From Dictyophora rubrovolvata (taxonomy: Eukaryota > Basidiomycota > Agaricomycetes > Phallales > Phallaceae), in the NCBI GenBank assembly GCA_029959195.1, contig CP114127.1:124001-188000 (forward strand): a stretch of 64,000 nucleotides of DNA. The letters are read 5' to 3'. Of the stretch, positions 36,767 through 48,157 are shown in pieces. Position 1 is the first letter of the stretch, and every line of letters starts with the position of its first letter. The translations under genes and the position numbers were made by a program. The notes under the pieces were generated by a model. It did no database searches. It saw nothing but the letters and a program-made list of their open reading frames with translations, and was not told the origin of the DNA.

Positions 36767-37248
36767 TGTAACGATCCGAAGATAATAGCTAAATGTCATA
36801 GCTATATATACAATCGGAAAAACTACGAAGATATTTTGTTTGAGGCCGTCTAGTCTCCGTGGAGCGGGTCCTGGTGCTGATTTCGTAAGGAGGAGGGTGG
36901 GGGAATAATATGATATTTAGTGAGTGTGTGTGTGTCGATATAAAACCAACAACAACAAAAAAATGATGATCCTAAGATCGTGTGTGTGTGAGGGGGACGA
37001 TAAATGTGAGTTGTGATAAAATGGTGAGTCAATATGCCATCGATAATACAGTGATGATAATCTGTTTAAAGTTAGTAAGGCTTCAATGACAATACGAATC
37101 GTTGAGTTTATACTCCGAGGCCTCACTCAGAGTAATCCAAAGAAATAGACGTGAGTGTAGAAATAGACTAGAGACGAAACTTGACTTGAACTTGACTTAA
37201 ACTGAACTAAACTTGAGACAACCATTCCGGTAGATTGCTGCTGTTACA
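36767..37248 (-). repeat. 485-bp LTR-like repeat, uninterrupted copy
   Basis: On the minus strand it reads TGTAACAGCAGC... to ...TCGTTACA. The same unit lies at 62470-63366 on the plus strand with a 406-bp element inserted. Inverted ends TGTAACA/TGTTACA suggest an LTR, but no target duplication is visible and weak homology continues about 20 bp beyond the TG end, so the class is uncertain. The single CTAGA at 37168-37172 is the empty site of the insertion seen at 62552-62958. Confidence 0.55.
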
Positions 37249-37589
37249 ATTATTTACATGCAGTATATATACCATTTGGAAATATAAAGGAAAGCAGAAT
37301 GATCACTCATCATTCACCATGATAACAAAAGGAAACAAAAAGAGAACAAAGAAACAAAAGAAAAAGGAGAAAACGATGGAGGATACAATTACAGAAAAAG
37401 GGGAATCGCATATGTGGTTAGGGGGAATAGGAGAAATATGTTGAAACAAAAGAGAAACAAAAGAGAAACAAAAAAAAATCAAAAGAAAACAATGAAACTG
37501 GATTCCCAGCATAGCTTTACCAAGATCACCATCTGGCACTTCTCGCGCTACCTCTTACCCAAAACTATAATCTTACCATCCCAAACTTC
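37249..37589. other. purine-rich low-complexity intergenic stretch
   Basis: A-rich simple sequence (repeated GAAACAAAA units around 37310-37495). The frames it creates are compositional. Confidence 0.6.
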
Positions 37590-38168
37590 TTACTGATCTG
37601 GTTCTTGTTGATGAGATCTTCTTCTTCGTGGCTGTGGCACAATAATAATGGCTATGGCAATGCTTAACAATACCAGATCTTGAACGAGATTGGATTGGAG
37701 ATTGGAATAGGAAGGGAGGGTTTGATTTCCAACAGAGTAGTCGGGAGGGGATGGGATGGCAGATAGGGGTGCGTCTATGAATAAGAATTGAGTATAACTT
37801 CGAAATTGATGACGAAAGACCAGTCTCCAGATTGATTCTTCTTGACGATTTGTTGAAAGGAATTCGACAAACTCATACGATTCGTCCATGACATTGACGT
37901 TGGTTCATTCGTACAGGGTTAAAGCTCGTGGATATCCTATCTCCAGATCGTCATAAGGAATAGTAATCTCCATTAGTGGCTGTGGAGTAATCGGAAGCAT
38001 TGTGGAGGGGTCGACATCAATTTCAGAAACAAGAGTATTGTAAACGTGAAGTTGTGAGAGGAAATTAGGGTTGGGTCCGAATCTGAGAGAAGAACGATAT
38101 TCAAAAGGGAAGAAAGGGAGTTGAAAAAGGGGAATAGGGGAAGTAGGAGTATCGTTATTGTCCGACAT
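37590..38168 (-). pseudogene. unrecognised protein, paralogue of the 38275-38907 gene, with one in-frame stop
   Basis: One frame, from MSDNNDTPTSPIPLFQLPF to RRRSHQQEPDQ, about 192 codons, broken once by TGA at 37905-37907. The two halves are in the same frame and together align with the upstream gene: VYNTLVSEIDVDPSTMLP matches IYSSQYASLDIDEETYLP, and the stop falls about where that gene has the Trp of RLDWFTIINVY, so TGG to TGA is likely. A hydrophobic segment near the C terminus (LVLLSIAIAIIIV) followed by RRRR may be a membrane anchor. No known family recognised. Confidence 0.6.
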
Positions 38169-38274
38169 GATGATATGAGTTAACCAAAAATTTTTAAGCG
38201 CTAATGAAATGTCCAAAAAGAAAGAAGGAGATGAAATACAAATCTAATTGCTTATCCTAATCAAGCCTTTTGTC

Positions 38275-38907
38275 CTAATTTTGTCCAAGAAGGTTTGAGC
38301 AAATGCGTCGGATCTTTCGGAAGGATTGTTTGGATGGAGAAGAGGGGAGAGATATTGGTTCTGGCGAATGGGGTGAAAAACGAGACATTTGAGGATCTAC
38401 AGGAACAAGATTGGCTGGTCTATATGGGCTATGTTTTTGCGTTTTTATGTTTTTCATGACAACCCAATGACTTGGCACATCTAGAACCAAGAATGTAAAT
38501 TTGAACCCTTCTTGTGTCACTAACCAAATCCGATATGAGTCTTTAATGGCTGATTTGGGTGTAGAATAAACGTTGATAATTGTAAACCAGTCTAATCGTT
38601 CCTCAATATAAACCTTTTCTCCAAACATGAGACCAGGGTGAACCAAATCTGAACTTCTGCATTGATGAATAATAAGAGGTGGAGGGAACTTCGGGAGGTA
38701 TGTTTCTTCATCGATGTCGAGACTCGCATATTGGGAACTATAGATATAAAGAGTCGTATGCAGATCCAAATTGTATGTCCTTGGACTGGAAGGCGAAAAA
38801 TGAAAAGGTGATAGAGATTCATCGTCGGAGGGGGGTAATGACTCGGTGGGAGATGCTGGAATGGGCAAAGAGATTGATGATGTATAGTGAAATGAAAATG
38901 CGGCCAT
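38275..38907 (-). CDS. unrecognised protein (210 aa), first of a tandem paralogous pair
   Basis: Single open frame MAAFSFHYTSSISLPIPA to CSNLLGQN. Ser/Pro-rich first 45 residues, then a compact region with many beta-prone residues (TLYIYSSQYASLDIDEETYL, PPLIIHQC, RIWLVTQEGFKFTFLVLD), then a Ser/Pro-rich basic tail. The paralogue downstream on the same strand, about 107 bp away, supports this as a real coding sequence rather than a chance frame. No family recognised; no signal peptide or membrane segment. Confidence 0.6.
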   Translation of the reverse strand: MAAFSFHYTSSISLPIPASPTESLPPSDDESLSPFHFSPSSPRTYNLDLHTTLYIYSSQYASLDIDEETYLPKFPPPLIIHQCRSSDLVHPGLMFGEKVYIEERLDWFTIINVYSTPKSAIKDSYRIWLVTQEGFKFTFLVLDVPSHWVVMKNIKTQKHSPYRPANLVPVDPQMSRFSPHSPEPISLPSSPSKQSFRKIRRICSNLLGQN

Positions 38908-39354
38908 TTTTTTTGTAAGGGTTTTGATTTCGAGAGGCTGTGGTGTATCAGTTAAGTTTTTGGTAGTTTGAAACTCTGCTTTGAACCAAAAATCAGAACG
39001 TTTCCTTATTAGGAAGATTTTGGTGCGCGACAGCGGTTAGTATCTTTGCTTTTGTTTTGCCGCAATGCGATGGTTCGATTCCTCTCTTTGTCGATCTTTT
39101 TTTTTTGGAACCTCGCACGTGACCACGTGACCCGAGACCTTCATTTTTCTTCAGGTTCAAACCCCCATCCCAATCATGTTTGTTTCTCCAAGATACTATA
39201 TTATTAATCTGTAAATTACGCTATATACATAACATATCCTGTTACTGGGGTCCACTGTCCCAATTAGGCCCGTGCCTTAACGAATCTGCGATCGGTTTGC
39301 CAAGTCGGATATATCAACTAGAAACACTAAAAATAGGCTTCAAAAGAAACCAGG
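38908..39354. other. intergenic with a degenerate tRNA-like stretch
   Basis: Around 39028-39110 there is a GGTTAGTATC...GGTTCGATTCC pattern followed by a T run, but the stems do not pair well enough to call a tRNA gene. Nothing else is supported. Confidence 0.4.
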
Positions 39355-40728
39355 GGTCCTTTAGTTTTGATCTTCGTTAATGGTTGCCACGACGTCTTTA
39401 TCACTAACGGAGACTGCAGCCCATGAATGTAAGTGTGTTATTCCATGAGAAAAACCTTGATGCTTACCCTGTAGAATTTCTCTGGATCCTCTTTCAAATA
39501 ACCTTGGTGTACTTGGACAGCATGACCGTTCATCACCTCGGCACTACGGGCTAACAACGGTGGTCCATCAAGAATGACTTGGCGAATCACTGGTTGGTGC
39601 AGGTTGTTTGAATCCCGGTTATCCGTTACAGTCAACATCCATTTGCTTTCAGTTAATTGTGGTGGAGCTTGTCGGATTTGGTGTGAGAATTGAAATTTTC
39701 TGAGGGACACCTCATACAATTGCATAGTGGGATCATATCCCAGCCGATAACTTGGAAGACGAGATATGGCACTGATTATGCGAACAAACGTCCTTGGCTC
39801 CTTTTGCACTAATTAGAAGGAATGATGGATAGAATAACAGAATATGCACTAACACTGTGGATATTACTAACTTGGGTCATTCCAAGCACTCCAGATCTGT
39901 CACAGAGCCATACGGCGATGTTATTGAAAGAGAGGGTGATCCCTAAGGCAAACCGTCTGTCTAACTGCTGCCGAAACACTTGTCGAATATACCTGCAGAG
40001 TTGGGGTAAGGCTCTGCGGTATTGGGCATTCTGATCAGACGGGTTTGCCTTCTTAGCCCTCTTCATTTGACAGCGACGACAATCTGGCTCCACCAAAGTT
40101 GACGAACCTAACAGGGATGAAGATCTCAATTAATCTTCAACAACACAATAAATGGTATCTACCTTTTCGACTTGCTTCTGTTATGTTATCATGTTCAATG
40201 GTTGTAAACAAGAGGAAGGTAAAGATTAAGCAAAGTTCAACCGTCTACAGAAGAAGTAGCCATATACCTTGTCATCGTCTAAACCAGCTGCCATCTATTC
40301 ATGTTATCAGTCGCCTGGTGAAAGAGAAAGAAAAAAATGACAAACATTTTCTTTCAAAGAGGAATACTCTTGTCTTAGACGCAATGCTACATCTGCATTT
40401 GGAATGAAAGCGCAATCCGGTTGTATATCAGCCACCGAATCGGTAGTCTTCGTCGGGGAGATGGAATGGCAATCAAGCCACTTGCCTCTAATTGTGTGCT
40501 TATCATGAGGGAAAGCTTGCACAGTTTTGTCGGCAATTTCATTGGCCAAGTGGACGGATGGCTCATAGAATTTGCTTTCCACATTCTCATCTGTAGGAAG
40601 GTCACGCCATCGGCGCCGTCACTCAGTAGTTCTGGGAGATCATGTCTTCCAACGGGTGCAGCAAATCCTTGCTGTCGTTTATACCAAGAATGTGTTGCAA
40701 GAAAAATTCGCTGGATGTCAGAACAACG

Positions 40729-40732
40729 GAAC
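40729..40732. repeat. target-site duplication, left (GAAC)
   Basis: GAAC directly before the left TIR, matching GAAC after the right TIR at 48190-48193; copy B shows a single unit at the corresponding place. Confidence 0.75.
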
Positions 40733-40764
40733 CTATGGTGTACATTTCTGGTCAGCTCCAATTT
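40733..40764 (+). repeat. left terminal inverted repeat (32 bp)
   Basis: Begins CTATGGTGTAC and ends GCTCCAATTT; identical over 32 bases to the reverse complement of 48158-48189. Confidence 0.9.
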
Positions 40765-41366
40765 TGTGCCGGCCGATGACCGGCACAGGGTCTGGAGTAT
40801 CCAGGATAGTTACCTATCACATCTGGTAGATCACACTGTATTTGTAGTTTAAAGTTTATGTATTTCTGTTGGCGCTATAGCCTAGTTAACTACCCTTGCA
40901 TGTGAGTGGTTGTCTAACTGATGTGTGCCGCTAGTTCGATCTGTGCTATATGCAATTTTTTTTACTTTTATTGGCATATTATACATACACATACTTTTTC
41001 TTTAGCTAAACACCTATAGAAAAAAGCCGCCCCCCCCCCCAATCCAAACAGATCCCAGCACACCCTTCCATCACCCTACTGGTCACCAGATTAGGTGCAG
41101 GGGAATCCACCCATCAAAGGCCATCAGGCCCCTCCATTGTGTGTGGCCACAGATCCCTAACAAGCCCCACACAGGATCAGGTTTCAGCCCTGCAGACTCC
41201 GGGTGGTTTTTAGGTGAGGTTGGGGGGTGCTGGGCATGGTGGTAGTTGGGGGATGTGTACGCGGGCGAAGTGCCCAAAATTTCAAACTCCGCTGCTGTTG
41301 CATATCGCGCGTGCGTGGGGAAATTCAAACTCTGCCACTGTTGCACTTCACACGCACACCTTTCCA

Positions 41367-43056
41367 ATGCCTAGGGCCACCAGAAAGTCAGACACACAGA
41401 AAAGAAGGATGAGGCAATGTAAGTACTATACCATATACTGTATGCCTTGCTCAAAATCTGGTAGTTTTGAAGCAGTTGTGCTGTGAAACCAACCTGGTTA
41501 CAGAGCTACTTCAGGGAGAGATTAGTGAAGCTACCTTGGAGAAGTCGAAGGTATTAATTAGCAAGTATGAGCATGGGATGCCCAAAATTCACAAGGTAAT
41601 GTCTGCATTTTCCAGGTTATTTTCCATACTTCCTTTCTATCTAGCTCCCTGATCTCCTTGGGCTCATTTCGGAGCTTCCAACTTCCGAAGGCCAGCATGC
41701 CTATAATGTCTACCAGAACACTAAGACCCAAGCTAAGCGAAAGCTATATGACACTCGCCGGCATTTCGTAAGCTATTCCTGCTCTTTAATGTGGTTTCTG
41801 ACTATTTGGTTTCTGACTATTTTTCAGCATAGGGGCTTAGGTCTGGGCAAGGCCCCTGTAGATACTGCAATGATGTATTCAGAACTTGGAATTGAAGTTT
41901 GGGTGCGTGAGTGAATAAATAAGCCATGCATCAAACGCGGTGTTTTTTTGCATGACCCAGGTCTGGAATATTTAGAAGCTGATGTCAGGAGCCGTGCACC
42001 TCCAAAATATACAACTGTCGGGAATAGCCCAAATTGGCTCCGAATTCCTGCTGAGAAGAGTGCTATTATCCGGAACCAAGAAGGTGAGTAAGCTGCTATT
42101 GCAAATTAATACAGTACTCAGCTTTTATTAGGTTCAATCCAGCTGGTGGTATTGCACAACCTTTGTAGCAATACCGACATCCTTAAGTCAGTGAATTCTA
42201 CAATTGATGAGGCTGTATATGACCGTAACAATGTCCGAGTAAGCAGTTACTATTATATTTATCACTTATTTTTGAGAATATTACAGCCTCAGCATCCAGA
42301 CTCTTTAATTCAGGCTGGCTATAATGCTGGCTCACAAGATCCTCCAAGGTTTTTTAGACTTGTCAATAACCTTCAGAATAAAGTAAAAAAACTGCCAGAC
42401 GATGTTAGAAGAGATAAAGACTTAGATATTATTAGTGCCTTTTCACTCTTTTGGCATCTTGTTCATGCGCATGTTCCAGCTGAAATTATCCAGCATATCG
42501 AGGCGAAGTTAGAAGAGTCAGGAATGCCAGAGATGGCTGGGAAAGACAGCGAAGGTATATCTGTTATTTTTTATTCCTGCCAGCTATATCTTTATTTCAG
42601 GTACATCTGGATATCAAATCACTGTAGCTGGTCAGGACTATATATTTCCCTTTGTTTATCGGGCACCATCTGAGGGATATCTTGCTAAGGGATATATCTC
42701 GTAAGTCTAATTGTAAATTTATTTACTTTGGCTGAAGAATTTATCAGTTCAACACATACTGATCGTTGCTGGGCAGACTTTGCTTTTGCCTGGCAAACTG
42801 GTCACACTCAACTCACAAGCAAGCTACCAACTGGAGGTAACTTCGTAGATGTGACACTTCAAATTATTGTTGATTCTAGTCCTGATACACTTTTAATTTT
42901 TGAACCCGAATATCTTCATAGTACTACAATATCAGTACCTGAGATTTCTTGACATGGACTAGTTATAGCTTTTTCAACTTGTATCAAAGAAGCTTATAAC
43001 CTTGCTGTAGAGAAACATAGGGCTGGTGAATCCCCACTCCTTTATCCATATAATTA
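41367..43056 (+). pseudogene. transposon-borne protein with 2OG-Fe(II) dioxygenase-like C-terminal region
   Basis: Multi-exon gene starting MPRATRKSDTQKRRMRQ. Exons read KVLISKYEHGMPKIHK, GLGLGKAPVDTAMMYSELGI, RAPPKYTTVGNSPNWLRIPA, VVLHNLCSNTDILKSVN, HPDSLIQAGYNAGSQDPPRF, DKDLDIISAFSLFWHLVHAH and EESGMPEMAGKDSE. The C-terminal part reads FPFVYRAPSEGYLAKGYIS, then STHTDRCWADFAFAWQTG, GGNFVDVTLQII, DTLLIFEPEYLHSTT and IAFSTCIKEAYN. HTD followed at about 58 residues by a His in a beta-rich setting fits the HxD...H metal triad of the double-stranded beta-helix dioxygenases (TET/JBP or similar), but this is inference from pattern. I recall the overall sequence type from uncharacterised basidiomycete proteins. 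One in-frame TGA (about 42951) lies near the C terminus. Confidence 0.6.
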
Positions 43057-43076
43057 ATTCTATGTAATATAATATA

Positions 43077-44990
43077 TTAGTTATCTTCATCATCAGTAAA
43101 AGAAGCAATGAGACGACTTTGTTCTGTTGTTTCTGAGATATCATCATTAGTTTCATCCAGATAAGCCAACCCAAAATCTAGCTCTGTATCACTATCACTA
43201 TCCAAGTTTGCCACACCTTCATTCCTGCCTCTGTTCCTATTCCTACTTCTGTTTTCATTCACATTCTTGTTCACATTCTCATTCGCATTTTCGTTCCTGT
43301 TCCCGTTATCGAATAAATCATCGTACATAGGAATAGGTCGCATATGAACTACTTCACCATTGTATACAGTTTCTGACTGCATGGCTAGAGTGATACTGGG
43401 TAATAAGGCCATTTCAGAATCTTCTGGCTCATATGAAAGCAGTGGAAGAGGAAGTGCGAATTGTAAGTTGATAAAAGACTCGGACATTCCAGTAAATATT
43501 TGCCAAAAATTGGATATTGATATAGGTTCGTAATTTTGATGATGGAATAATTGATCAGTATGTAAGGCAAATTCAGATGGAACTAACGATTGGACTGGAT
43601 GATCAGGTGGGGCCCAAAGTTGGGCAGCTCTATCAATAAGATTATCAGAAACAGTAACCTATTAAAGCTAGTTGAAAATTTTAAGAAATATAATATAAAA
43701 ATATTCCCACCCGAAAATCCATTGAATTATCATAATTCTGAGGCTCATAGAAGATTAAATCTGGAATGCCATGGGGGAGGACTTTATTGGGATCTTTCCG
43801 ACATTTGGATCGGTTTCTTCGATCTCGGTAAATATTGAGCTCAGCTTGCAACCATGGAATTATAAGCCATCGCCAAAGTAATCTAGGCTAATAAATAATT
43901 TACCTTTGTTTCAGATTTCATAGTATTACTCACGTTTGTAAGTCATTGAGTGGATTATACATATCTTGATTCAAACCATAGTCTAGAGCATCCTCAAACC
44001 CTGGACTCCAGTGCCGATGAATCTGACTCCACTGGATCTCAGCTTTGATATTTGTCTTTTTAGGTTTGAAGCGATGCTGTAGAGTGCCTTCTAAAGTAGG
44101 ATTGAGTATCTGTCGTAAGGTAGTTTGGGCATTTGCAATACCAAAGTTTTCTGTTCCTCCATCACTTTGAGTAAGAAGAGGTACAGCTTTAAAAATATTA
44201 GAAATTGTGGGCCCAGTAGAATTAAAAAGCAACCTACCCTGTAACTCGCATACTACCTCTAAATAGTAGTTGCAAATCAACCATGGGTTTTTATTAGTCC
44301 ACCATATCTTGGTCCAAAGTAATCGCCCACTAAAGACTTCAGTTCCTAAATGCAACCATAGTCCAAATCGCTTCCATTTATCATGCTGATCGACTGCCCA
44401 TATATGATTAACTCCAGCTGCCAGAAAAGTCTGCTGCTTGAATCGTCGCATTTTTCGTTCTTTTACTAATTCAGGTGCATAATTGTGAAACCACTCCCAA
44501 ATTTGTTCTCTAATGAATTTGGTCATAAAAACTATTTGTAAGGGAGAAGCTAAAGACAAGCCTGGGTATACGAATATTTTTCTCAACACGAATGTGATCC
44601 TTGAGAGCTCTGATACCAATGTATGGATATCATACAAGAATACTCTGAATAATATCATTGAGTTCACCATTATTTATTATTTTTCTTGTTTGTTTAGCTG
44701 AAAATAAACCCCACTCTTTTCGTCAGCGATGATAGGTTTCTATACTATGGAGAGTTATAGCCTAGTATCTCAGAATAAAAGTATAGCAGCTCTACCTGAT
44801 TGTATAGTTAGTGTCTTTGATCTTGTCCTTAATATAATGAACACCCTCTTCATTGCTTAATCCCAATTTCCATACATAAATAAGATGTTGCTGTAAGATA
44901 TTATCAGGAACTGGTAAAAGAGATTAGTAAAACTTCGCTACAGTAGGTATTCTCCTTACCAGTGTTATGCTGATTTCGTTGTCGTGGCAT
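43077..44990 (-). pseudogene. DDE integrase-like transposase
   Basis: Multi-exon gene from MPRQRNQHNT to SFTDDEDN. N-terminal helices (ILQQHLIYVWKLGLSNEEG), then the integrase core: VNHIWAVDQHDKWKRFGL (first Asp), EVFSGRLLWTKIWWTNKNP, LLTQSDGGTENFGIANAQTT (second Asp) and TNIKAEIQWSQIHRHW, where a Glu 41 residues after the second Asp sits in the place of the NxxxEExxW motif, giving a DD40E arrangement. Downstream: VLPHGIPDLIFYEPQNYDN, then VSDNLIDRAAQLWAPPDHPV, and a C-terminal Asn/Arg/Glu repeat (NENANENVNKNVNEN) with an acidic end. This is the rve-like integrase core found in many basidiomycete proteins. It is the only transposase candidate in the element and lies between inverted repeats, so it most likely mobilises it. 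Some exons contain stops, so this copy may be inactive. Confidence 0.75.
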
Positions 44991-45091
44991 TGAAACAAGT
45001 ATTATAATGGAGATAGAAATCCTCGGCCAATATTGACCGAACTACAATCGTTGACACCTGTCTCTCACAGTATCATCCCTCTTAGATCACT

Positions 45092-47910
45092 ATGCCTCTC
45101 CCAGTTGAATTTACAGAACAAACTGAAACTGTACCCTGTGGCCGTGCAAGTTGCCGTAAACTTGTTCCAAGATTTCAGTTACAGGAAGTTATAAGTGAGG
45201 CAAATGGAATGGTTAGTCACTTTGTGTGTCCTGCATGCTATAAGTATTATAATGGAAAAACTGCTGCTGGTATGTCCATAAGTCTTTATAATTGGGTAAA
45301 ACAACTTATTGCTATTTAAATATAGTAAGAAATGCAGGGGCTATAGGAAGCTCTGTAACTTTGTTCGAGCCAAGGCAAGATATTCATGTAGGGGCAAATC
45401 TCACTCAAAGAAGTTGTAGGTTCTGAGTCTTTTACTACTATTCTGATTAAATAAACTTTTTTTATAGATGAAGCTACACCTCCAGTTCATGCAGTTGGGG
45501 CTGGAATATCAAACTTCCAGCAATCTTTCTCCGAACCATCTATTCATCGGAGCCCCCCTCTTGCTATCCAAAGCAATCAGTTGCAATATTCTGGAGAGTC
45601 TCAGCCACAAGTACTCGGATACAGTCTTGTCCATAGTCAGCTATCTCAGCAATTTAGTAGATATGAAGCCCGTAGCCAACAAATTCATCGTTCATAAGAT
45701 ACATTCCCTCTTACTGTCAAACTTGCTTATTGGAGTGATAGTGAAGGAAAAGTCATCGTTATCAATGTAAGATTTATCTTATTATTAGCTTTCTAAGTAT
45801 TTAGGATTATCCAGCCTGTTACCGAAACCTGTGGCCAAGTTGATATGCATATTGACTATACTGAGCTTCGGTCCCTTACAATTACGACGATTACTCCACG
45901 ACTTGGGACTTGGTTATCGGGATTCAGCTTGAATCTAGCATTACTTGAGTTACGAGACAAGGACTATATTGCTATCAAACTCTTACCTCATGACTGTATC
46001 CAGCATTATTTCCTCACAAGCTCTACCTCTAAAGGGATTGTAAAACTCAAGTCTAAAAAACTAGAGTTACAACTTATTATGCCTTATATGACTTTCCTTG
46101 CAATCGAGGAGCATTTGGAGCATTTGGATTCATCTATTTAGAATGTGCACTCTTTTTCTATTGCATCCACCTCGCAGACTCAGAACTCGCAATCTCAGGA
46201 GTATTCAGAAATACAATCATATGAAGGCAATGAAAAGGGAAAGGGAAAGGGAAAGGGAAGGAAGAAGGAGAAGGGGAAGGGGAAGGGGAAGGGAAAAGAA
46301 AAGCAGAAATCTCAGAGTGAAAGTAAAGGCAAAAGTTCAGAGAAATCATTAGTATTATATACTCCTAAAAAGGTAAGGACGATACTAGCTAAGATTAGTA
46401 TTGAAGTTTAAGGTCTTTATTTCAGATAACATCTATACGAAGTACCCACCCTGAGACTAGATCAGCATCTGGTCAAACTATACTCGATATTGTAGACACT
46501 CATGAATCTCAGTCAGCAGTAATTATATCAGAAATGCAAGGACTTTCTCCTTTTAAATCTGGAACTAAGTGAAAGGTATTTTAATTCTAAGAAATATCAT
46601 TGCTAAAACTATAGCTAATTTTTGAGTATAAGGCAGCAGACTTAGATGAAAGTGATAAAAATAATAAAACTCCTTGAGGAAGAACAGCAGTTATATTTGG
46701 ATCTCCTGACTTCTCGCTGCTGGATAATGCTCTAAAACAGCAAGCTGAATCCAGTGAAGCATCTATTTAAGCTGCTCGTAAGTTGAAATAGTATTGCAAT
46801 TACTTAAATCTCAAATCTCATCTATATACTTAGTACCAATCGGAACTCTGTACCTTGTGAATGTATTTCTCATTCTAAGGCAATCATTAACCGAACTCCT
46901 TTCTAATCCCACCTTACTTAATCCTGGCCAGTTCAAAGAAGGAGGTATCTTCGGTACTCTTGATATCAATTTCAAGAAAATGATCGGAGATATGTCAGGC
47001 TCATTCAAAACTACACATATGGGATGCCTTCAACCAAATGAAACAGGGGTCAAAGGAGGTTTTCCTTGGAAGATAAACATTGCTATAAAATGACCTTATA
47101 ATTCCAAATCTAACAATGATCCTAGATCTATATTAAGCTATAAAAAAGGCCGACGAGGAAAGCCTACAACTCAGCGATATGTTTTTGGGACTGAATTGCA
47201 TGAAATAATCTAGGAAATTCGATGTCTTATTTGGGGCGATGCTTTAATGGATCTTGTTTATAAATTCATAGAACAGCAGGTAAAGCAGCAAGGCCAACCC
47301 CCTTTCTTGATTCCTACCATGCAATTTGTTTGTTTTGCTGTTATCGTAGCAAGATCTTCTAAAAATATAGCTCTTCTTGCCGAAGAATTTATCGAAGGGG
47401 ACTATCTGAAGTATATGGACAATCGTCTTCCAGTTCCTCTCAAGGATATAACTGATCCTGATGAATTATATCGTGCAAATTTCTTGGCTTTTTCCCAGCA
47501 TGTTCAGTGGAAGAAAACAAAAGAAAGAGTTTTTGTAACTGATTTTCAAGGTATGTTTACCTATAATTTATTACTATACAATATTTTAAATAGCTTGCTA
47601 GGGAACAATACTTTATTGACAGATCCTCAAATTCTTACCCATCCGTAAGTTCTACAGCTAGTATTAACTAGAAAGGCAATTTTCTAAATGTATTGGATTT
47701 AGCGATCTTGGTGGAAATCTTTTTGGGCATGGAAATATTGCAGGAAGCTTTGTTAATTTTCCGAAGGAACATATCTGCAATCAATTCTGTCAATTTTTTA
47801 ATTTAGGCCCACCTGAAGAGCTGGATGGAAACAAGTCATTGACAGCAGGTGCTGGAGATAGTGAGGATGTTCCTATTCCTGTTCCAGAAGAAGAATGCGA
47901 AACAATATGA
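45092..47910 (+). pseudogene. alpha-kinase domain protein with Cys-rich N terminus, carried by the transposon
   Basis: Starts MPLPVEFTEQTETVPCGRAS. N-terminal Cys pattern CGRASC...CPAC suggests a zinc-binding module. A Gln/Ser-rich region, a beta-rich region (LRSLTITTITPRLGTWLSGF) and a Lys/Gly-rich linker (46200-46330) follow. The C-terminal part matches alpha-kinases (eEF2K/myosin heavy chain kinase type): LAEEFIEGDYLKYMDN, AFSQHVQW, VFVTDFQG, then after a small intron NNTLLTDPQILTHP, FGHGNIAGSFVNF and EHICNQFCQFFNL. The TDFQG...DPQI and GNxxxxF...CNxxC motifs are the nucleotide/metal and zinc-binding signatures of the fold (family knowledge: eEF2K has DIQG, DPQIHT, CNxIC). Several in-frame stops, some of TAG/TGA type reachable by C-to-T from Gln or Arg codons, show decay. 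Confidence 0.78.
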
Positions 47911-48157
47911 TGTGTTTATTTGTTAATAATAACTCTATACTTTCGATAATTTTCCTGTAGCAAAGTTTAAAAAAATTGAGATCATTTTACAAGATATCTT
48001 GTGCCTATTATTAATATTTATTTAACATATGGTGGTATATATAATCTAACTTATTGTATCGAAACTTGTTTGTTGGGACTCTAAAAAATCGGAAAATCCT
48101 ATAGGTAGCTTAAAGTATCTATCAAGCCGAAGTATCCCGAGCTTAAGCAAAAGTGCC

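Noticed and set aside
37303-37539. Phe/Ser-rich minus frame at 37.3-37.5 kb
   Set aside because: Generated by purine-rich simple sequence.
39028-39115. tRNA-like sequence with GGTTAGTATC and GGTTCGATTCC followed by a T run
   Set aside because: The T-arm stem does not pair and the D and anticodon stems are poor; at best a decayed tRNA piece.
41214-41486. Open frames in the left subterminal region of the transposon
   Set aside because: They overlap the start of the dioxygenase-like gene and subterminal repeats; the correct start is the ATG at 41367.
46158-46349. Pro/Ser/Phe repeat frame on the minus strand
   Set aside because: Antisense of the Lys/Gly-rich linker in the alpha-kinase gene.
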